A stretch of DNA of 64,000 bases from NCBI RefSeq assembly GCF_018398335.1, contig NZ_JAHBRX010000002.1, positions 124,001 to 188,000 on the forward strand. Direction: 5' to 3'. Below the pieces are notes generated by a model. That model searched no databases. It saw only the letters and a list, made by a program, of their open reading frames with translations, and had not been told where the DNA came from. This DNA is from Chelatococcus sp. HY11. GTDB lineage: Bacteria; Pseudomonadota; Alphaproteobacteria; Rhizobiales; Beijerinckiaceae. Below, piece after piece: positions 8,682 to 17,153 of the stretch; position 1 is the stretch's first letter, and each line of letters starts with the position of its first letter. A program made the position numbers and the translations under genes.

Positions 8682-9908
8682 ATGGAACGTAGAGAATTCC
8701 TCAAGCTTGCATGTGCCGCCGCGCTTGGAGCGCCGCTCGGCTCCGCATTGGCCGCGCCAGCGATAGCCCAAGGCGCCGCCACCGTGCGCTGGTGGTATCA
8801 TTTCGATAATCCCCAGAACTCCCCGGCGGAGCTCGTCGCCAAGTTCGAGAAGGAAAACCCTGGCATCAAGATCCAGGCGGAGGCTATCCCGTGGGGCGGC
8901 GGCAACGACTACCAGACCAGGCTTTTCGCGGCCCTGGTGGCCGGCAACGCACCCGATTGCGCGATGGTGCGTCTGTCGTGGGCGGCCCGGCTGCAGACGA
9001 TGAAAGCGCTTGAGCCGCTTGATGCATTCCTCGCCAAATGGGACGATCGCAAGGATATTGACGACAATATCTGGAAGATCGTCGGCGGCGGATCGCAGCA
9101 GAAATACTATCTCCCGCTGCAGTATGTCGTGATTTACCTTTATTATCGCCAGGATCTTCTGCAGCAGGCGGGCCTAAAGGCGCCGGAGACGTTCGAGGAT
9201 TTCCGCGCGGTCGCCAAGGCCTTGACCAAGGGCGATGTCGCGGGCTTTGGCATGCGCGGCGGTGCCGGTGGCTTCGACAATTGGGGGCCGTTCGTTCTTG
9301 GCGGCGGCGCCAGCTTTGAGAAGGGCGGCATGGTGAGCGAGAAGGCGCTTGCCGCCAATCGCGCCTATGTCGACTTCGCGACCAAGGACAAGGTGGTGCC
9401 GGCTTCAGCGGCCACCGACAGCTTCCGGCAGATCGTGGACGCCTTCAAGGCCGGCCGCACGGGCATGATGATCCACCATGTCGGCTCAGCTGCGGAGATT
9501 GAAGCCGCGCTTGGCGACAAGGTCAGCGCGAAGCGGGTGCCGGTCGGTCCTGACGGAAAGGGCTGGACCTATTTCGGTGATGAGTCCAATGCGGTCTTCG
9601 CCAACAGCAAAGCCAAGGAAGCCGCCTTCCGCTGGATCAGCTTCCTCTCCACCGGCGAGAATAACTCGGCCTTGACGAAGCTCACCGGACAGCTGCCCGT
9701 TTCCTCAAAGGCCAATGCTGACTGGGTTCCCAAGCGTTTCGTCGACGCGAGCCGGGCGTCGGTTTCAATCGCCGGGCCGCTGCCGGACAGCCCGAAGACG
9801 CCGGATTTCATCGGCCGTATCTGGCCGACCAACATGCAGCGCGCCCTTACCGGGCAGATATCGCCTGACGACATGATGAAGGCGATTGAACAGCACTTTT
9901 ACGGCTGA
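8682..9908 (+). CDS. Carbohydrate ABC transporter substrate-binding protein
   Basis: Periplasmic receptor of the extracellular solute-binding family 1, 408 aa. The N-terminus MERREFLKLACAAALG has a twin-arginine-like RREFLK motif followed by a hydrophobic stretch and APAIAQG, so export by Tat with cleavage near residue 30 is likely. The mature protein begins TVRWWYHFDNPQNSPAELVAKFEKENPGIKI in family style and has the FKAGRTGMMIHHVGS strand seen in sugar receptors. A GGGAGAGA ribosome site lies just before the ATG. The first permease follows after 8 bp. The downstream sugar epimerase and Gfo/Idh/MocA dehydrogenase suggest a sugar, polyol or inositol-like ligand; which one cannot be told. Confidence 0.93.
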   Translation: MERREFLKLACAAALGAPLGSALAAPAIAQGAATVRWWYHFDNPQNSPAELVAKFEKENPGIKIQAEAIPWGGGNDYQTRLFAALVAGNAPDCAMVRLSWAARLQTMKALEPLDAFLAKWDDRKDIDDNIWKIVGGGSQQKYYLPLQYVVIYLYYRQDLLQQAGLKAPETFEDFRAVAKALTKGDVAGFGMRGGAGGFDNWGPFVLGGGASFEKGGMVSEKALAANRAYVDFATKDKVVPASAATDSFRQIVDAFKAGRTGMMIHHVGSAAEIEAALGDKVSAKRVPVGPDGKGWTYFGDESNAVFANSKAKEAAFRWISFLSTGENNSALTKLTGQLPVSSKANADWVPKRFVDASRASVSIAGPLPDSPKTPDFIGRIWPTNMQRALTGQISPDDMMKAIEQHFYG

Positions 9909-9916
9909 TCGATTCA

Positions 9917-10834
9917 ATGGCGAGCATCGCGTCATCTTATGCTGAAACCGTTGCGCCGCGACAGCGGCGCAACTTCACCCCCCTGTGGTTTCTTCTACCG
10001 GCATTGGTTGTGACCTCTGCCGTCGTGCTGGTTCCGGTCCTTCAGACTTTCTGGCTCAGTCTTCACGACTACCTGCTATATGCGCCCGATGACGCGCGTT
10101 TTATCGGCCTCGGCAATTTCGCCGCGATCTTCGCCGATGAGGTTTTCTGGATATCGCTCGGTCACTCCTTCATCTGGATCGTTGGCGTCGTGGGCCTGCA
10201 GTTTCTTCTGGGGCTCGGAACCGCGCTTCTGCTCAACCAGAGCTTCTGGTGGCGCAGCCTTGCCCGCTCGCTGGTGATCATTCCATGGGCCCTGCCCAGC
10301 GTGATCATCGGGCTGATGTGGACCTGGATGTATGATTTCAATGTCGGTGTGATCAATGACATGCTCTTGCGGTTTGGTCTCATCGAGACGCCGATCGCCT
10401 GGCTTGCCAACCCCTCGACAGCCCTTTACGCCGTCATGTTCGCCCTGATCTGGCAGGGGTTCCCGTTCTTCGCGGTGACGATCCTCGCCGGCTTGCAGAC
10501 GGTTCCGCAGGAGCTTTATGAGGCGGCCGAGATCGACGGGGCGACGCCGCGGCAGCAGCTGTTCTCCATTACCCTGCCGTCCATCGCCGATGTCATCGCG
10601 ACCGCCTTGCTGCTCCGCACCATCTGGGTCGCCAATTCCCTCGACGTCATTCTGGTGATGACGGGAGGCGGGCCGGGATACGATACCCATACCTTGCCGC
10701 TCTATGCCTTCATCAGGGCCTACACGGGCATGGAATTCGGCTACGGCGCGGCGCTTGCCCTGATTCTGACGTTCCTGCTCATGGCCGTCGTCTGGGCCTA
10801 CGTCCGGCGCGCGTCACGGGACCTTTCGCGATGA
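9917..10834 (+). CDS. Sugar ABC transporter permease, MalF/UgpA type
   Basis: Inner-membrane permease, 305 aa, with about six helices, the first being LWFLLPALVVTSAVVLVPVLQTFWLSL. The ATPase-docking EAA motif is EAAEIDGATPRQQLFSITLPSIADV (about residues 207-231). It starts 8 bp after the binding-protein gene and its stop overlaps the start of the second permease by four bases, so the two are translated together. No ATPase gene is present in this cluster; a shared MsmK/UgpC-type ATPase encoded elsewhere (for example the one at 44474) would have to energise it. Confidence 0.93.
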   Translation: MASIASSYAETVAPRQRRNFTPLWFLLPALVVTSAVVLVPVLQTFWLSLHDYLLYAPDDARFIGLGNFAAIFADEVFWISLGHSFIWIVGVVGLQFLLGLGTALLLNQSFWWRSLARSLVIIPWALPSVIIGLMWTWMYDFNVGVINDMLLRFGLIETPIAWLANPSTALYAVMFALIWQGFPFFAVTILAGLQTVPQELYEAAEIDGATPRQQLFSITLPSIADVIATALLLRTIWVANSLDVILVMTGGGPGYDTHTLPLYAFIRAYTGMEFGYGAALALILTFLLMAVVWAYVRRASRDLSR

Positions 10835-11667
10835 TTGAACGCCGCTCCTACAAACGCCGACTGATCGAAGTCGAAATCCCGATCCTGCTGATCGTCTTGT
10901 TCGCGATCGCTCCTTATGTCTGGATGATCCTCACCTCGATCAAGCCGCAGGCAGAGCTCGCGGTCTTCCCCGTCCAGTATTTGCCGAAAAGCGCGACGCT
11001 GGACCACTATCGGGATCTGATCGCCAGGACGTCCTTCGCCGGAAGCCTCGTGAACAGCCTGATCATCGCCAGCGGGGCCGTCGTGCTCGGGCTCGGTGTT
11101 GCCGTTCCAGCGGCTTACGCCTTCTCGCGTTTTCGCTTCCGCGCGCGAACCGGATTGATGACGGGTTTCCTGGTCATCAACATGTTTCCGATCGTGCTGC
11201 TCATCATTCCGCTTTTTCTGATGATGCGGAACTTGGGCCTTATCGACACCTATCTCGGCGTCGTCGTCGGACATTCCACCTTCGCCATCCCTTTCGCGAT
11301 CTGGATGCTGACGAGCTATTTCAACGCCATACCGAAGGACCTTGATGAGGCTGCCATGATTGACGGCGCGAGCCGCATGGAGACGATCCGTCTGGTGGTC
11401 CTCCCGCTTATCCTGCCCGGGCTGATAACAGCGGGCATCTATATCTTCATCACGTCCTGGAACGAATATCTTTTCGCGATGATGCTTTCCGGGCAGGCGG
11501 TGCGGACGGTGACTGTCGCGCTGCAGCTCTTCATCGGCGAGTTCACGGTTCAGTGGGGGCTTCTGACCGCGGGCGGCACATTGATTGCCTTGCCCGTTAC
11601 GCTTCTCTTCCTTGTGGTGCAAAAGCGGCTCGTGGGCGGGCTCACGGCTGGTGCGGTGAAATCATGA
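10831..11667 (+). CDS. Sugar ABC transporter permease, MalG/UgpE type
   Basis: Second channel subunit of the carbohydrate importer, 278 aa. Its EAA docking loop is EAAMIDGASRMETIRLVVLPLILPG (about residues 171-195), and the final helix ends in LFLVVQKRLVGGLTAGAVKS, the usual MalG-like C-terminus (QKRLVGGLTAGAVK). It overlaps the upstream permease (10831-10834) and the downstream epimerase gene (ATGA at 11664-11667), placing transport and metabolism in one transcript. Confidence 0.94.
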   Translation: MIERRSYKRRLIEVEIPILLIVLFAIAPYVWMILTSIKPQAELAVFPVQYLPKSATLDHYRDLIARTSFAGSLVNSLIIASGAVVLGLGVAVPAAYAFSRFRFRARTGLMTGFLVINMFPIVLLIIPLFLMMRNLGLIDTYLGVVVGHSTFAIPFAIWMLTSYFNAIPKDLDEAAMIDGASRMETIRLVVLPLILPGLITAGIYIFITSWNEYLFAMMLSGQAVRTVTVALQLFIGEFTVQWGLLTAGGTLIALPVTLLFLVVQKRLVGGLTAGAVKS

Positions 11668-12557
11668 TTGAGACCAAGAACGCCATCGGTGTTATTTCGA
11701 TGTTCTATGCGCGCCCTTTCACGCGCGATCATTTCGATTGCTTCCACCGCATGAAGAAGGCGGGGGCGGATGTGGTGGAACTGCTCGTGCCGGAGCCGGG
11801 CGAGCTCGATCTCGGCGAGACACGGGCTGCCATCGCCGACGCCGGCCTCTCCTGCGTGCTCGCCGCGCGCGTTAATCTGACGCGTGATCTCTCCAGCGCG
11901 GATGAGGCGGCTTACAAGGGCGGCGTCGCTTATCTCGAGAGCACAGTCGATACGGCGGCCGCGCTCGGCGCCACGATCGTCGGTGGCCCGCTCTACGGTG
12001 CGCCGATGGTCTTCGCCGGCCGTGCTCCAGCGCCGATCGACGCCGGTGAACGCAAGCGCCGCGTCGATGCGGTGGTGGCGGGGCTGAAGCAGGCAGGCAA
12101 ACGGGCTGCCGACCAGGGTATCGCCTTTGGCGTCGAACCGCTCAACCGCTTCGAAAGCGACGTCTGCAACACGGCCCGGCATGCGCTGGAGATCGTCGAG
12201 CGGGTGGATAATCCGTCCGTCGGTGTCATGCTGGATACCTTCCACATGAATATGGAGGAATTCGATATCGCCGATGCCATCCGCAAGACGGGGTCGCGGA
12301 TCGTTCACTTCCAGGCGAACGAGAACAACCGTGGCTTCGTCGGCGCCGGCCATATCGACTGGGCAAGCGTCGCCCGCGCCATCCGCGATGTGAATTATAC
12401 CGGGCCGATCGTGCTGGAACCCTTCCGGCGCTCCGATGAGGGGGCCGGTGTGACACTCGCCCAATGGCGCGCGCCCACTGTGAACGAGGATGGCGAACTC
12501 GCCGCCAGCATCGCCTATCTCAACGCCGCGCTCGCCTTTGCCCGCCAGACGGCCTGA
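11664..12557 (+). CDS. Sugar epimerase/isomerase, TIM-barrel (tagatose-3-epimerase-like)
   Basis: Cytoplasmic 297-aa (beta/alpha)8-barrel enzyme of the xylose-isomerase-like AP-endonuclease-2 superfamily. The metal-binding set typical of D-tagatose/D-psicose 3-epimerases can be followed: Glu in GVEPLNRFE, Asp in VMLDTFHMN, His in IVHFQANENN and Glu in VLEPF. The start at 11664 overlaps the permease stop by four bases; the longer open frame upstream is only a shadow of the permease. Probable role: interconversion of the imported ketose or keto-inositol before oxidation by the dehydrogenase encoded next. Hydroxypyruvate isomerase-like or inosose-isomerase-like activity are alternatives. Confidence 0.88.
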   Translation: MIETKNAIGVISMFYARPFTRDHFDCFHRMKKAGADVVELLVPEPGELDLGETRAAIADAGLSCVLAARVNLTRDLSSADEAAYKGGVAYLESTVDTAAALGATIVGGPLYGAPMVFAGRAPAPIDAGERKRRVDAVVAGLKQAGKRAADQGIAFGVEPLNRFESDVCNTARHALEIVERVDNPSVGVMLDTFHMNMEEFDIADAIRKTGSRIVHFQANENNRGFVGAGHIDWASVARAIRDVNYTGPIVLEPFRRSDEGAGVTLAQWRAPTVNEDGELAASIAYLNAALAFARQTA

Positions 12558-12590
12558 TCTGTTCCTTCAACCTGTCGCGTGAGACTTGAC

Positions 12591-13586
12591 ATGACCTCCC
12601 CCCTTCGCATCGGTTGGATTGGCTGTGGAACGCACGCCAACGAGATGCTCCTGCCGCAGCTCACCCGCCATGATGTCGTTATCGAGGCGCTGTGCGACAC
12701 CTCCCGCGAGCGGCTGGCCGCGACGGGGCGACGCTATGGCGTCGCGCCAGAGAACCAGCTCACGGACTGGCGGGTTTTGCTGGCGCGCGACGATATCGAC
12801 GCGCTGGGTCTCGCGGTCGGTCCGCAACTGCACTACGATATCGGCCTTGCCGCCATCGACCGCGGCCTGCCGGTCTTTATCGAGAAGCCGCCGGCGCCCA
12901 CGGCTGCCCAGGCACAGGAACTCGCGGATGCAGCCAAGGCCCGCGGCGTGCCCGTGGTCCTCGGCTTCATGAAGCGCTACTCGACGGCCAATCGCATCGC
13001 GGCCAATGTCATTCACTCGGCGGAGTTCGGTGTCACCGCGAGCTTTCTTGGCCAATACATGACGGCGCCGACCTATTTCGCAAAGGACGTCGACTATACC
13101 GGTTTCTACCTCCATCACTGCGTTCACTATTTCGATCTGGTGCCTCATCTGATGGGAGGGGTCGCGGATATCAGCGCGCGTCGCCATGAGATCGAACCGG
13201 GCAAGCTGCTGCTCCATGTCGATTTTCTCTTCGCCAACGGCGGCATTGGAACCCTGGTGATGGGCACCCACCAGTCACGCGGTACACCGATGGAATGGTG
13301 GCAGGTGATGGGCGACCATCGCCGCGTCGAGGTGCGCAACGTCCATGAGGTCCGCTATTTCCGGCATCCGCCCTTCAAGGTGTCGAAGCTTGATGCCAGC
13401 CTTGTCGACAGCGAGGACACCCTCGTCTGGGAGCCGAACCTCACCGCCGCCGCGAACGAGGATCACAAGGGCTATCACGCGATTCTCGGGGAATTCGTGC
13501 GCGCGGCACGTGGCGAACAGGTATCGTTCCCCAACGCGGCCGATGGCGCACGCGCCATGGCCCTTCTGGAAAAAGCTATCGGCTAG
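12591..13586 (+). CDS. Gfo/Idh/MocA-family NAD(P)-dependent dehydrogenase
   Basis: Two-domain oxidoreductase of about 331 aa: N-terminal Rossmann fold (IGWIGCGTHANEML, then the EKPPAP motif near residue 95) and a C-terminal alpha/beta domain carrying the substrate site, where the conserved region HHCVHYFDLVPHLMGG holds the family's essential His and Asp. Members oxidise sugars, inositols or keto-sugars. The ATG at 12591 is chosen over a GTG four codons earlier because it gives the normal MTSPLRIGWIG opening. It is the last gene of the carbohydrate operon, 33 bp after the epimerase, and probably performs the oxidation step. A weak stem-loop lies between it and the convergent RTX gene. Confidence 0.9.
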   Translation: MTSPLRIGWIGCGTHANEMLLPQLTRHDVVIEALCDTSRERLAATGRRYGVAPENQLTDWRVLLARDDIDALGLAVGPQLHYDIGLAAIDRGLPVFIEKPPAPTAAQAQELADAAKARGVPVVLGFMKRYSTANRIAANVIHSAEFGVTASFLGQYMTAPTYFAKDVDYTGFYLHHCVHYFDLVPHLMGGVADISARRHEIEPGKLLLHVDFLFANGGIGTLVMGTHQSRGTPMEWWQVMGDHRRVEVRNVHEVRYFRHPPFKVSKLDASLVDSEDTLVWEPNLTAAANEDHKGYHAILGEFVRAARGEQVSFPNAADGARAMALLEKAIG

Positions 13587-13642
13587 CGAACCCGCATTTG
13601 AGCATTTAGGCTTGGTACGCGGGACCGCTCCCGTATGGTATG

Positions 13643-13668
13643 TGTGCGGTGACTTTGAGCGCCGCACA
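13643..13668. terminator. Weak stem-loop between convergent genes
   Basis: TGTGCGG (13643-13649) and CCGCACA (13662-13668) make a 7-bp stem with a 12-nt loop directly next to the stop codon of the minus-strand gene at 13669. It lacks a T-tract; a role in ending convergent transcripts is possible but not compelling. Confidence 0.3.
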
Positions 13669-14631
13669 TTAGAAGTCTGGCGCGGCGCTTGGCCGATCAT
13701 CATCCATCACGGAGACCAGTTCCAACTGGTCACTGTCGGCGGTGGTGGGCGCGTGGAAAGCAAATGGCGTCAAATCCCACAAGGCCAATTTCATCGCGAG
13801 GGTAAGTTCCTCGGCGGACGCTTCAGCTGGCACCTCACGGAGGTCAAGTTGGGAGAGGTGCTCACCGTCCGAAAACATGATCAGTTCGACGTTTTCGATT
13901 TTCTTGTGCTCCTCGGTGCCATCGTCCAGCCTACGCTTGATGTCCCATGCACCGCGCACGGGCCCTCGCGTAATCACGAAGTCGTCCAACTGGCCCGCCA
14001 GCTTGATCGCATCTATGCCTTCACCGCCTTCAAATGTGTCGTTGCCGCCTCTCGCCTCGAAGAAATAGTTGCTTCCGTTACTGCGGATAACGTCAGGGCC
14101 TTCGCTTCCCACGACGTGGAGCCCCAGAGCCGAGTGGGTCGCTACCTCGTATGGCATCTCATAATCACGAAATCGAGCGAGGGCCTCCGCAACGCCACTG
14201 GTGTCAGGATAATCGGGGTGGCTTTTATCTCCCAACAGAAAACAATGGACCTTGTGCGCGTCGGTGACAGACGCGGCGCTGACGAGGCCTGCCAACGAGA
14301 TCGCTTGTCCGTTGATCGTTTGACCAACGTAGTGCAGTACATCTTGGAGGAGATGGAGCTGCCTGACGATCAGGTCTTCGAAAGCCTCATCCTGAGCCCT
14401 GGGAGAAGCAAGGAATTCCTCCCGGCTGTTTACTCCATATTTTCCTGTCCATTCACCGCTGTAGTCGTTGTTGAAGGGGGCGTCTTCCCGCATCAGGCCA
14501 ATTTGCCAGAGCGAGAGCTCATCGAACTGGAAGCGTCCCAAGCGAGAATCCGCGCCGATACAATCGTAGCGATTTTGCGAGACGTATTCACCAAAATCCC
14601 TGATAAACTCACTGAACGTACGGACAGTCAT
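13669..14631 (-). CDS. Degenerate lysozyme-like plus RTX-repeat protein, paralogue 1
   Basis: A 320-aa protein of unestablished function, first (downstream-most) of three tandem paralogues. Residues about 5-165 resemble the lysozyme/lytic-transglycosylase-like domain found in front of RTX repeats in other alphaproteobacteria (LGRFQF at 31-36, YSGEWTGKYGV, YVGQTINGQ), but the position where such domains carry the catalytic Glu is Val17 (YVSQNRYD). Residues 175-210 hold four calcium-binding-type nonapeptides (GSEGPDVI, then two weak repeats, then GGEGIDAI). A beta-rich segment ending IENVELIMFSDGE follows, then a 50-residue variable tail rich in acidic residues. No signal peptide; RTX proteins are normally exported by type I secretion, but no such exporter is in the window. 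Repeat quality is the poorest of the three copies. A weak GAG precedes the ATG. Confidence 0.8.
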   Translation of the reverse strand: MTVRTFSEFIRDFGEYVSQNRYDCIGADSRLGRFQFDELSLWQIGLMREDAPFNNDYSGEWTGKYGVNSREEFLASPRAQDEAFEDLIVRQLHLLQDVLHYVGQTINGQAISLAGLVSAASVTDAHKVHCFLLGDKSHPDYPDTSGVAEALARFRDYEMPYEVATHSALGLHVVGSEGPDVIRSNGSNYFFEARGGNDTFEGGEGIDAIKLAGQLDDFVITRGPVRGAWDIKRRLDDGTEEHKKIENVELIMFSDGEHLSQLDLREVPAEASAEELTLAMKLALWDLTPFAFHAPTTADSDQLELVSVMDDDRPSAAPDF

Positions 14632-14941
14632 AACTCAAACTCCGAAAGCATCCAATATTCATGTGCGGCCGATGCAATAATATCCAGAGAATATGTCGGT
14701 CAGCGTATGCAACGCGGGAAGACATCTCTGCAAGCTAGCGAGAGAGATCCGTCGTTGAATGGCAACGGGCGCCGGTCGCTACGCAAACGAACACTCCGCC
14801 AGAAAGTGACGCTGACGGAGCGCTCCACAACCGCATCCCAGGTCTTTGTTTCGCGAATGACCGATGACGCACGGCGATGACGCCGAGCGTTTGACGTGAT
14901 TGTCAGCCCTGCCTCAACGGACGCCATTCCAGCGTCCGAGT
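14632..14941. other. 310-bp spacer between paralogues 1 and 2
   Basis: No gene supported. A 75-codon minus-strand frame here has no ribosome site and an arginine/serine-rich shadow-like composition. The stretch presumably holds the promoter and leader of paralogue 1; no convincing palindrome or terminator was seen. Confidence 0.5.
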
Positions 14942-15916
14942 TCAGAGGCTTGAGACGTCGCTCGCGCTTGGTGCGGCGGGTAGGCCGACAGGCATCACTG
15001 GCGCGCTCTCGACGACGTCATGGTCAATCGGGGTTGAAGATGGCTCCGTTACTACTCCAGCCAATCCTTCTGCCGGATGAGGTTCATACACGACGATGGG
15101 TTCGCGGCTGGTTGCAGTCGACGGTAGCGTGCGCAGATCGACAATCTCGCCATCCGCGAACTTGATCAGTTCGACATTCCGAATGACTTTGTATTCGTCG
15201 CATCCCGCGTCAGTTCGATGCTTGATCCACCATATGGAGGAATCCGGCTCACGCGTTAGCGCGAATTCGGGGCGAGTGCCTGGCAGCTCTATGGTATCCT
15301 CACCCTCTCCGCCGTCGAACCTGTCGTCGCCGCCCCGTGCGACGAAGAGATCCTTGCCGCTATAACCAAAGATGGTGTCAGGCCCTTCACTGCCGATAAA
15401 GGTATAGTCGCGTCTTTCGTCGACCTTATACGGGACATCGTAGCCATGGAAGCAGTCGAGACTGTCGGTGAGTGCGGTGCCGCTAGAATCCTTGGGATTG
15501 TACTCGCCGCCCGATTTCAGGAAGCGCCTGACGCCACCTGCGCCCGCGAGATGCGCGGCGGCAAGAAGTCCCGAAATCGAGATTTGATGGTCATTAATGG
15601 TCTGACCATCATAGTGGATGAAATCGCGGAGGAAATGGGTCTGCTTGCCGAGAAAGTCTCGGATTGCGTTGTCTTGAGCTTCGTGCGATGCGAGAAAAGC
15701 TTCGCGGCTGTAAATTCCGTGTTTTCCTGTCCAGCCGCCGCTGAAGTCGTTGTTGAAAGGCTTTCCGTCGTTCCGCACCATTCCGATGTCGATGAGCGCT
15801 GCCTCACCAAACTGAAAGCGTCCCAGATGGTTAGTTTTGTTGACGTTATCGTAGCGATTCGAGGAATGATATAAGCCGAGATCGCTGATAAAATCTTCGA
15901 ATGTGCTGTCACTCAT
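14942..15916 (-). CDS. Degenerate lysozyme-like plus RTX-repeat protein, paralogue 2
   Basis: A 324-aa paralogue of the genes on either side, with the same layout: lysozyme-like region (LGRFQFGEAALIDIG at 31-45, GWTGKHGIYS, HYDGQTIND, AAHLAGAGGVRRFLKSGGEYNP), four RTX nonapeptides at 175-210 (GSEGPDTIF, GYSGKDLFV, ARGGDDRFD, GGEGEDTIE), a strand-rich module ending RNVELIKFADGE, and a proline- and valine-rich tail of about 65 residues. This copy keeps the region after GGEYNP best and has the clearest calcium-binding repeats. The catalytic-Glu position is His17. The start is well supported by GGAGCTAAGCG ahead of the ATG. Function unknown; a cell-wall-binding or secreted, calcium-folded protein is the simplest reading. 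Confidence 0.82.
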   Translation of the reverse strand: MSDSTFEDFISDLGLYHSSNRYDNVNKTNHLGRFQFGEAALIDIGMVRNDGKPFNNDFSGGWTGKHGIYSREAFLASHEAQDNAIRDFLGKQTHFLRDFIHYDGQTINDHQISISGLLAAAHLAGAGGVRRFLKSGGEYNPKDSSGTALTDSLDCFHGYDVPYKVDERRDYTFIGSEGPDTIFGYSGKDLFVARGGDDRFDGGEGEDTIELPGTRPEFALTREPDSSIWWIKHRTDAGCDEYKVIRNVELIKFADGEIVDLRTLPSTATSREPIVVYEPHPAEGLAGVVTEPSSTPIDHDVVESAPVMPVGLPAAPSASDVSSL

Positions 15917-16160
15917 CGCTTAGCTCCGATACTATAAAAAATCTCGCGATCGTTATGATATATATGCGATTGGCGAGCACGTCGTTTGATGCAATAAGCG
16001 CGGCTTTTTCTGCATGAATAGCGCGTGATGGATTATCGAGCGGCGCGGCAATTTTTGTAATGCCAGCCGGGCTGATCGCCATCCGTGATATCAGGAGGAT
16101 TTGGTAGGGAGAAGTCTGAACGGTGGAAACCGCTAGTAGTTGATATCGGGGAGGCAATCG
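15917..16160. other. 244-bp AT-richer spacer between paralogues 2 and 3
   Basis: No gene supported. The DNA is visibly richer in A+T than the flanking chromosome (for example around 15940-15990), as expected for a promoter region of the minus-strand copy at 15916. Confidence 0.5.
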
Positions 16161-17147
16161 TCAAATGTCGAGCGTGTCGCTGGGCTCGTCTTCTTTCCTC
16201 ACGCCGATCATGCCCATTTCTGAATCTTTTACCGAAATGCCGTCCTCTTGCGCACCCAGTCCCGACGGTGCCAGCGGAATTACAATTGGTACCGGCATTG
16301 TCGCGATGTGCACCGTGGCTTCGGTGGTGGGCTCTTCGTTCCACGCGTCGAGCGGCATATTACGCAAATCGACGATCTTCTCGTCCGCGAATTTGACCAA
16401 CTCGACATTCCGCATCTCCTTGTGCTCGACGCGGCCATTGTCCAGCTTACGCTTGATGATGAGAGTGGCTGTATCGAGCCCGCGGGTGATCGTGAATTCC
16501 GACACTTTTCCTGCCAGCACGATAGTGTCGACGCCGTCCCCGCCGTCAAATGTGTCGTCGCCACCCTTCGCCGTGAAGTGGTCGTTACCGGCGTAACCGT
16601 GGATGGCGTCAGGACCCTCGCTGCCTGTGAACGTATAGTTATGGTTCTGATCAAGCTTGTATGGCAGGTCATAATCATTGAACCGTCGGATGATTTCGCT
16701 AATCCGCGGTGCGTTGGGCCACTTCGGGTTGTACTCTCCGCCGAATGCGATGAAATGCCTGATCTCGCGAGCGTCGATACTCGCGAGGGCTCCAAGGATG
16801 CCCGAGATTCTAATTTCGTAGCCATCGACAATCTGGCCATCATAATGGACAAGATCCCCGGCATCATCGCGCAGCTTGCGCAGGACGTTATGAATGGCCC
16901 TGTCTTGTGCATCGGGTGAGTTTAGGAATTCCTCTTTGCTGTATATACCGTGCTTGCCCGTCCAACCGCCCGCGTAATCGTTCTTATGGGGATCGCCGTC
17001 GGTGCCGACCATGCCGATTTCGATGAGGGCGGCTTCGCTCAAAGCGAAGCGTCCAAGTTGATTATCCGCATTGATGGCATCGTAGCGATTTTTTGAATGG
17101 TATAGGCCGAGCTCATTAATAAAGTCGGCGATGGTGCCGCGCGCCAT
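16161..17147 (-). CDS. Degenerate lysozyme-like plus RTX-repeat protein, paralogue 3
   Basis: A 328-aa paralogue, the upstream-most of three. Two ATGs are possible (17153 and 17147); the later one is chosen because it aligns this copy residue for residue with paralogues 1 and 2 (phenylalanine at position 9, His17, LGRF at 31-34). The N-terminal lysozyme-like region is conserved (GGWTGKHGIYSKEEFL, HYDGQIVDGYEI, FGGEYNPKWP). RTX nonapeptides read GSEGPDAIH, GYAGNDHFT, AKGGDDTFD, GGDGVDTIV. The segment EHKEMRNVELVKFADEKIVDL matches the post-repeat module of the others. The C-terminal tail is acidic and unlike theirs. No signal peptide and no secretion genes nearby. Confidence 0.82.
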   Translation of the reverse strand: MARGTIADFINELGLYHSKNRYDAINADNQLGRFALSEAALIEIGMVGTDGDPHKNDYAGGWTGKHGIYSKEEFLNSPDAQDRAIHNVLRKLRDDAGDLVHYDGQIVDGYEIRISGILGALASIDAREIRHFIAFGGEYNPKWPNAPRISEIIRRFNDYDLPYKLDQNHNYTFTGSEGPDAIHGYAGNDHFTAKGGDDTFDGGDGVDTIVLAGKVSEFTITRGLDTATLIIKRKLDNGRVEHKEMRNVELVKFADEKIVDLRNMPLDAWNEEPTTEATVHIATMPVPIVIPLAPSGLGAQEDGISVKDSEMGMIGVRKEDEPSDTLDI

Positions 17148-17153
17148 GATCAT

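Noticed and set aside
13345-14880. 511-codon plus-strand open frame across the end of the Gfo/Idh/MocA gene and paralogue 1
   Set aside because: It has no ribosome site or family motifs and is antisense to a frame with clear RTX and lysozyme-like motifs shared with two neighbours; it is a shadow frame of G+C-rich DNA.
13669-17147. Interpretation of the three paralogues as a toxin-immunity array
   Set aside because: No small immunity-like genes lie between them and each gene has the same full architecture, so an alternating toxin/immunity pattern is not seen; kept only as one open possibility.
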